8,923 nucleotides of DNA from Pseudomonadota bacterium (GTDB taxonomy: Bacteria; SZUA-182; DTGQ01): contig JAUWIR010000146.1 of the NCBI GenBank assembly GCA_030605265.1, forward strand, positions 1 through 8,923. Reading direction: 5' to 3'. Each line of letters starts with the position of its first letter. The first letter of the stretch is position 1. Of the stretch, positions 7,601-8,923 are shown one piece after another. A program made the translations under genes and the position numbers. The notes beneath the pieces were generated by a model. It did not search any database, was not told the DNA's origin, and saw nothing but the letters and a program-made list of their open reading frames with translations.

Positions 7601-8430
7601 AAAGATATTTTTCAGTGGCCCTGGTAGATGAAAACAGCTTTCGGATCAAAGTTGAGGTTAGGGCAAGCAGTGCTGATTATTCAATTATTTACAGCCCCAC
7701 AGATGGCCAAGTTACCTATGATGGGACCACTATATATCAATATTTAGGCAACCTTTATCAGGATGGGACCTGGCATATAATTAACCGGGATCTTCAAGCA
7801 GAGTTAGATCCTCTAGGGGTTACCTTTGAATATATCAGATATTTTCATTTTCAGGGGGATTATCGTATCCATGACCTAAAAATAGGGATCTCACCTTTTG
7901 AGGATGAGCTAGTCTGCCTTAATCTTGTGCCCGGGCTTAATGTAGTTGGTATAACAAAAGATATGATGAAAAGGTATAATACCTCCGGTGATCTTATGGA
8001 ATATTTCGGAGGTGACCATATTGCCGGTATGAAGAAATACAATACTTATTTGAAATCATGGGAGGCAAAAAATCCCTCATCAATTGTTGGTTTTACCCTC
8101 AAGGATTATCACGGATACTGCATTTATGCTAAAGATAACATTGCAGTGGCTTTTAAGAGTAAAAGATCGGGTTTTCAGTTACAGGAAATAGCCAAAAGAT
8201 TAAAACCGGGAATAAATCTCATTCACCTTTATAATCTCCCCAGGCAACAGTATCGTGCTTCTGAACTTATTAAGGAGTTAAATGATCTTCTTGATACCAA
8301 AGTTATTAGTATACAGAAATACCAACCATACGCGGGTCAGTGGAAAGGCGCCTATAGGTTTTTTAATAACCCGACTAAATTAAACTTTGAATTGAAGGTT
8401 GGGGAAGGGTATCTGGTGCATGTGAAATAA
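1477..8430 (+). CDS. Giant exported multidomain protein with carboxypeptidase-regulatory/Cna-B-like repeats
   Basis: This is one open frame of 2317 residues with a strong RBS and a TAA stop. Residues 1-54 are a signal peptide. Eleven beta-sandwich repeats follow (about 55-1843), each with ISGRIT-like first strands, a G-Y...GL.PG.Y hairpin motif and an I.L..GQ...INF.L last strand, as in carboxypeptidase regulatory-like and Cna-B domains. Repeats 7-9 hold nested modules at about 820-979, 1106-1263 and 1417-1591. Then come a Ser/Gly/Tyr/Phe-rich linker (1844-1889), a He_PIG-like Ig domain (1890-1979), a GW-sandwich module (1983-2138) and a duplicated C-terminal module (2146-2317). No enzyme motif, LPXTG, PEP-CTERM or terminal membrane helix is seen. 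I infer a secreted or cell-surface structural, adhesive or glycan-binding protein. How it stays on the cell, if it does, is unknown. It appears monocistronic, with long non-coding flanks on both sides. Confidence 0.95.
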   Translation: MLFKKFKTNSVNTFSNYFSLLCSVLIYFLIIFLLNCLNLTLNTFTFMGMPPAYAASICGQVVSELANPLQDMTVMVMDVSSGFHYSICTNTLGEYQFDGLDPGQYVGWVNPVDSGYITEFYDDAPNINLADTIQLEEGQIVTGINFILSIGRAISGRITREDTGEPIADVRIGALSLEYQTSGFYPGFTDYPDEMYYSGKTMGRAFTDINGNYTIYGLSPGKYQVGLLFMPESIYAPKWYEDEDDPSTATYISLGPDTDITGIDFCLGQAGLISGRLTDQTGDPVEELSIRVIPLVADSSYPMIYSDYSDPNGRYAIGGLKPGKYTLEAGTNTLSGVNYHPQKTIITIQAGQVIDQVNFILQKEGEGIVSGKVTDAIDGKPLKGISISILPTNSYYYYGSIPIVTDPNGLYSFSGLGEGEFIIQANPQPYLFGSDLSKYILNLYYDGVYDYNSADSIHLPAQGQINNIDFSLMTGGSISGRITNSSDQSPIAGAYVRASVCVNMYPYGAYGPYIIQPNILGISSGLSDSEGKYILKGLATGNYKIIVENAGFGYPASSQQRKLYLPGSYHDMECIKIIAPYENPNINISLNIGANISGQIKDTDTGNPLSGIQILAKVIEPETYPEEDKFFSGIFPEEEYISNSVPIAADTDMLGNYNLVGLPAGEYQIIACDKRKLYSCSPYKIVRVEEGQGISNINCFLKLGRTISGTITDDATGLPVAGIKVMAVDMNYNLWDFYDSSYYQSSYEDTSSAINFLNTAFTDQTGNYIITGLEFGTYRVIAGGPEVDDPYKDANCFYLSETYNNIPLYNYDYTYYTELSKELNLSLDDSKLLFGVRGDAQFQLILELRTQNDELIVLKCESEGQLKEVDVNTYMEADGTIVFPLEKIGNWEEYEVEINKILGYFDLEANFLDKIILKGNSYWIEYITLIDEENKLKIDTFAYSGNLPAGSGWVNIYPQTTYLAKEQNNGSGDGVLRVACGQAVVLTQSGSIVNDCDFALAKAGSIAGKIFDEGATTAVEGIGVSVYDYSTGSLVTSAVSDQQGNYKISGLGPDDYFLLAQDPQLNYLDQYYNQVENPYTGFVIDQDTRDSDNFGYHHYRSVLTKNINFSSPDLLGVSFILKTNGPYCLSFTMGTTEGKTVRIDKTSSEGQAVLGFDDIIQIPITGQKDSEFMPGTWQNYRINFNSIMSSQINSLQKITIKGDDYCLGYIDLMAADGYYVEDIRIEEFDYNSPINHGWVNYGEATSQIDTIIDPQTGSRVLRVLPYGLVTLSMGQTIENKNFPLAKASCFCGKVMDDTNNPIPGIEITAHAQGRNLSYYAISEESVGGYYYGDYGGGNYGRPNTSKAITDNQGEYCLKGLYPGEYYLLAKDGRNYYNGCFYKNIPTKSTYQRYYSTPRPTVFNLPNQSYTSLYQDISDRAFDNPTCSFQSICNKGMEVYVETETDIGSSVTFILSRDFNILDQSITLDPNIYIIVPIDYGYSYGYSGSYGYTSGSKWVKAEKNLNSYLNSHTHQVGSSVQLIKGVRISGNDYRVDFIKFTENGQPDQVVDEFNYAEANDLPTDHGWINELPETTSMAMIKDETLEKKVLAVTAFAPLEVGRSEVKNGVDFHLTAGVRIEGAIIESETGTPIAGIYIIAGKDNSPPTSYGDGYYGSSSEEFSAVSDASGHYTLFIPCYEGELKEYTLWAKDYSDIYGDAQYDHPLQVTAGSVLTGINFSMGMACSISGRVVSDSDGQPIANMRVQARVAVLCYLYCLSDENSADSGCACAKYEYDPYIIVKYAYTNQNGEYTLRNLSPGGYIICTSSSYNKDVTGFYDDNSDYQDPSVILESGQKLTSIDIQSTLWYYAYSSPFFSPFTYGGDGSDESSGAYSGSSQSSQDYFSGLTASNSPVITSNPMNTAIVDEDFTYQITILDPNSYQEDPVFQLSTAPEGMQIDTDTGLITCTPNSTQIGLHKVQVGVNSDTRGIARQEFILEVIDYKFLGTCNDGNVNPGWIVESGNGNLQCVYDEVLKTEVLEAETVEADSLNFMVGFGEITPQVTKRYFSVALVDENSFRIKVEVRASSADYSIIYSPTDGQVTYDGTTIYQYLGNLYQDGTWHIINRDLQAELDPLGVTFEYIRYFHFQGDYRIHDLKIGISPFEDELVCLNLVPGLNVVGITKDMMKRYNTSGDLMEYFGGDHIAGMKKYNTYLKSWEAKNPSSIVGFTLKDYHGYCIYAKDNIAVAFKSKRSGFQLQEIAKRLKPGINLIHLYNLPRQQYRASELIKELNDLLDTKVISIQKYQPYAGQWKGAYRFFNNPTKLNFELKVGEGYLVHVK
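3934..4413 (+). other. Nested module 1 inside repeat 7 (residues 820-979)
   Basis: The chain of repeat 7 is interrupted after its hairpin (YIITGLEFGTYRVIAG) and resumes with its last strand at VVLTQSGSIVNDCDFAL. Between them lies a sandwich-like body (FQLILELRT, GNWEEYEVEINKIL, LDKIILKGNSYWIEYITL), then a tail DTFAYSGNLPAGSGWVN ending GDGVLRVA. By hand count, 3961-4260 is about 31% G+C, against about 42% for 3241-3540 in repeat 6. The module is homologous by motif order to modules 2 and 3. Confidence 0.7.
4792..5265 (+). other. Nested module 2 inside repeat 8 (residues 1106-1263)
   Basis: The same plan as module 1 is seen: body with LLGVSFILKTNGPYCLSFTM, GTWQNYRINFNSI and LQKITIKGDDYCLGYIDL, then tail EEFDYNSPINHGWVNYG ending TGSRVLRV. 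Repeat 8 resumes at LVTLSMGQTIENKNFPL. By hand count, 4801-5100 is about 36% G+C. The Trp-centred GTW and GW motifs suggest an all-beta, possibly ligand-binding sandwich. Confidence 0.7.
5725..6249 (+). other. Nested module 3 inside repeat 9 (residues 1417-1591)
   Basis: The body includes MEVYVETETDIGSSVTFILS, a Tyr/Gly-rich insertion (1479-1491) and VQLIKGVRISGNDYRVDFIKF. The tail is VDEFNYAEANDLPTDHGWIN, ending KKVLAV. Repeat 9 resumes at APLEVGRSEVKNGVDFHL. In place of the GTW strand of modules 1-2 there is SKWVKAEKNLNSYL, so this is the most divergent of the three copies. Confidence 0.65.
5920..5958 (+). repeat. Imperfect 18/21-bp in-frame tandem repeat encoding a Tyr/Gly-rich loop
   Basis: TCTTATGGATACTCAGGC (5920-5937) is followed at once by a 21-base variant beginning TCTTATGGATATACATC and ending GGGC (5938-5958). 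Together with the preceding TATGGGTAC they encode a YGYSYGYSGSYGYTSGS-like stretch. In-frame slippage probably expanded a surface loop of module 3. Confidence 0.65.
7144..7413 (+). other. He_PIG-like Ig-fold domain (residues 1890-1979)
   Basis: The stretch SPVITSNPMNTAIVDEDFTYQI, then FQLSTAPEGMQIDTDTGLIT, GLHKVQVGVN and QEFILEV has the standard order of putative-Ig (He_PIG/cadherin-like) domains found in bacterial surface proteins: an initial P.I.S.P, a central AP.GM.ID..TGLI.. strand pair and a closing F.L.V strand. It probably acts as a spacer or binding domain between the repeat stalk and the C-terminal modules. Confidence 0.75.
7423..7890 (+). other. C-terminal GW-sandwich module (residues 1983-2138)
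   Basis: A GW segment comes first (GNVNPGWIVESGNGNLQCVYDE), followed by a sandwich body: SFRIKVEVRASSADYSIIYS, YQDGTWHIINRDLQAEL, then FEYIRYFHFQGDYRIHDLKIG. This order matches a module I remember from bacterial exported proteins: a GW.VYD..P.GA.I.N segment, then a YxxP strand, a DGTWHTFTRDLEADL strand and an IRGSGRIDDI strand. It contains the same building blocks as the three nested modules but in the opposite order. A jelly-roll carbohydrate-binding role is an inference. Confidence 0.65.
7912..8427 (+). other. Duplicated C-terminal GLN(x)V/I...GY(x)V module (residues 2146-2317)
   Basis: Two related halves are visible. The first (2146-2228) runs LVPGLNVVGI, DLMEYFGGDHIAGMKKYN, SWEAKNPSS and VGFTLKDYHGYCIYAK. 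The second (2241-2317) runs LKPGINLIHL, ASELIKELNDLLDTKVISIQKY, GQWKGAYRF and NFELKVGEGYLVHVK. The pattern GLNLI...Y....L...I..YN....W......F.L..GEGYxV is a recurrent C-terminal module of large exported bacterial proteins, known to me by pattern rather than by name. Its position at the extreme C-terminus suggests a sorting, capping or attachment role, but this is not demonstrated. Confidence 0.6.
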
Positions 8431-8484
8431 AAATTTACTTTTAGGAGAAAGGCCAATTCCGGCAATTTTCCTAAATGATTAAAA

Positions 8485-8500
8485 TCCCCCTTTTGGGGGA
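8485..8500. terminator. Short GC-rich hairpin after the giant gene (possible terminator)
   Basis: TCCCCC (8485-8490), a TTTT loop and GGGGGA (8495-8500) form a 6-bp stem 55 bases after the stop codon. On the plus strand only a loose T-rich stretch follows (CTAATTTCTTTTCC). On the minus strand the stem runs directly into TTTT. It could stop transcription in either direction, with weak support for the plus strand. Confidence 0.4.
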
Positions 8501-8738
8501 GAACATCTAATTTCTTTTCCTTGAAAAGTAGATCTAAGTTGGTCATTAGGAAATATCTCTATGGAGCTATAAATGGTCTCAAATTGAAATTTTTCCTGCA
8601 ATTGCTTTGAATAATCAACAGAAATAATTTTTTTAAAAAATTCGGATCTTAGCAAAATTCAATGCCTGATTTTGGGGAGGAATTAAATATTGTATTTTAT
8701 CTCATATTAGTATAGGCTATTAACAAAGATATTGAGTA

Positions 8739-8755
8739 AGTAATTATTAATTACT
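8739..8755. repeat. 17-bp odd palindrome with an adjacent half-site
   Basis: AGTAATTATTAATTACT is a perfect 8+1+8 palindrome, and AATTACT is repeated once more at 8757-8763. The cluster lies upstream of the possible promoter of the right-hand gene and looks like an operator for a dimeric regulator. Its very low complexity makes chance possible. Confidence 0.4.
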
Positions 8756-8769
8756 AATTACTAGAGAAA

Positions 8770-8801
8770 CCAAAAACTTGACTCATTTGTTAAGTTTTTG
8801 G
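8770..8801. repeat. 13-bp-arm dyad upstream of the right-edge gene
   Basis: CCAAAAACTTGAC (8770-8782) and GTTAAGTTTTTGG (8789-8801) pair over 13 positions with one G-T wobble around a 6-base loop. No T-run follows on the plus strand; TTT follows on the minus strand. It could be an operator, since its left arm overlaps a TTGACT -35-like hexamer, or a terminator hairpin. The structure itself is clear; its role is inferred. Confidence 0.65.
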
Positions 8802-8809
8802 CGTATAAA
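8778..8809 (+). promoter_or_regulatory. Possible promoter of the right-edge gene
   Basis: TTGACT (8778-8783) and TATAAA (8804-8809) resemble -35 and -10 hexamers but are 20 bases apart, longer than the usual 17. A stretched spacer overlapping a dyad is the arrangement of activator-distorted promoters (for example the MerR type), but here the dyad covers the -35 itself. The implied 5' leader would be about 30-45 bases. Confidence 0.3.
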
Positions 8810-8845
8810 GACGATTAGATAAGTAAAATTATTTATTTTTTATTT

Positions 8846-8923
8846 ATGGAAATGTGTAAGATGAATCAATCAAAATTTCTATTATTTTTTGGAAGCCTAC
8901 TTTTGGTTTGCTTAATTTGTACG
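8846..8923 (+). CDS. Start of an exported protein gene, cut by the right edge
   Basis: Three in-frame ATGs (8846, 8852, 8861) begin a frame open to the last base, giving 21-26 residues: MNQSKFLLFFGSLLLVCLIC from the third, preceded by MEMCK. A lysine followed by a run of hydrophobic residues is the beginning of a signal peptide or membrane anchor. I favour ATG 8861 because the segment after it is the most typical signal peptide and a GGA lies about 10 bases before it, but no start has a strong Shine-Dalgarno. Cys residues at the end of the core (VCLIC) leave a lipoprotein possible. The function cannot be judged. Confidence 0.5.
   Translation, partial: MEMCKMNQSKFLLFFGSLLLVCLICT

Larger units (their letters stand above)
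8431..8845. other. AT-rich intergenic region between the giant gene and the next gene
   Basis: No reading frame with a credible start and ribosome site is seen on either strand. A 64-codon minus-strand frame (8352-8546) overlaps the end of the giant gene and passes through the hairpin at 8485-8500, so it is not accepted. The region also has an AATTTTTTTAAAAAATT palindrome (8626-8642) and the elements listed separately. Confidence 0.65.

Noticed and set aside
1477..8430. Possibility that the giant protein is a toxin or enzyme
   Set aside because: No catalytic motif, Rhs/YD repeats, HINT or toxin-like C-terminal domain is seen. The whole chain reads as beta-sandwich modules.
8352..8546. 64-codon minus-strand frame starting MTNLDLLFKEKKLDVL
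   Set aside because: It overlaps the 3' end of the giant gene, runs through the GC-rich hairpin at 8485-8500, and lacks a ribosome site or family resemblance.
8675..8697. GGGGAGG followed by TTG as a possible small gene start
   Set aside because: The frame after TTG reaches a stop within a few codons.

Overview
The window is AT-rich bacterial DNA. It holds one very long gene between the cut-off ends of two others. The organism is probably an environmental, Gram-negative-type bacterium. This is suggested by a multi-PAS sensor with a CHxxxCPL motif, a giant multidomain exported protein without a Gram-positive LPXTG sorting tail, and a C-terminal GLNLI...GEGYxV module of a kind I associate with anaerobic environmental lineages (Deltaproteobacteria, Planctomycetes/anammox and candidate phyla). 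I cannot name the species from the sequence.

Left part (1-754, minus strand): the N-terminal 251 codons of a PAS-domain signalling protein that runs off the left edge. It diverges from the large gene across about 720 bases of AT-rich DNA (755-1476). I find no convincing gene in that gap. It does hold an exact 19-bp tandem duplication, two inverted repeats and, just before the large gene, a 26-bp-arm imperfect hairpin built from ACAGGAT-type words.

Centre (1477-8430, plus strand): one uninterrupted 2317-residue reading frame with a strong Shine-Dalgarno sequence and a long signal peptide ending AYA|AS. The mature protein is a chain of eleven beta-sandwich repeats of the carboxypeptidase-regulatory / Cna-B-like type, followed by a He_PIG-like Ig domain, a GW-plus-sandwich module, and a duplicated C-terminal module. 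In repeats 7, 8 and 9 a 160-175 residue module is nested in the same loop of each repeat. These nested modules look related to the module near the C-terminus, but their two halves are in the opposite order. The protein is probably a surface or secreted structural, adhesive or carbohydrate-binding protein. No catalytic domain is visible.

Right part (8431-8923): about 415 bases without a gene. It contains a short GC-rich hairpin, an AT palindrome and a 13-bp dyad overlapping a possible -35 element. It is followed by the first 21-26 codons of another gene, whose N-terminus looks like a signal peptide and which leaves the window. The three genes do not form an obvious pathway. The sensor is divergent from the giant protein, so shared regulation is possible but not shown. 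The most notable content is the nested, apparently permuted domain architecture of the giant protein.
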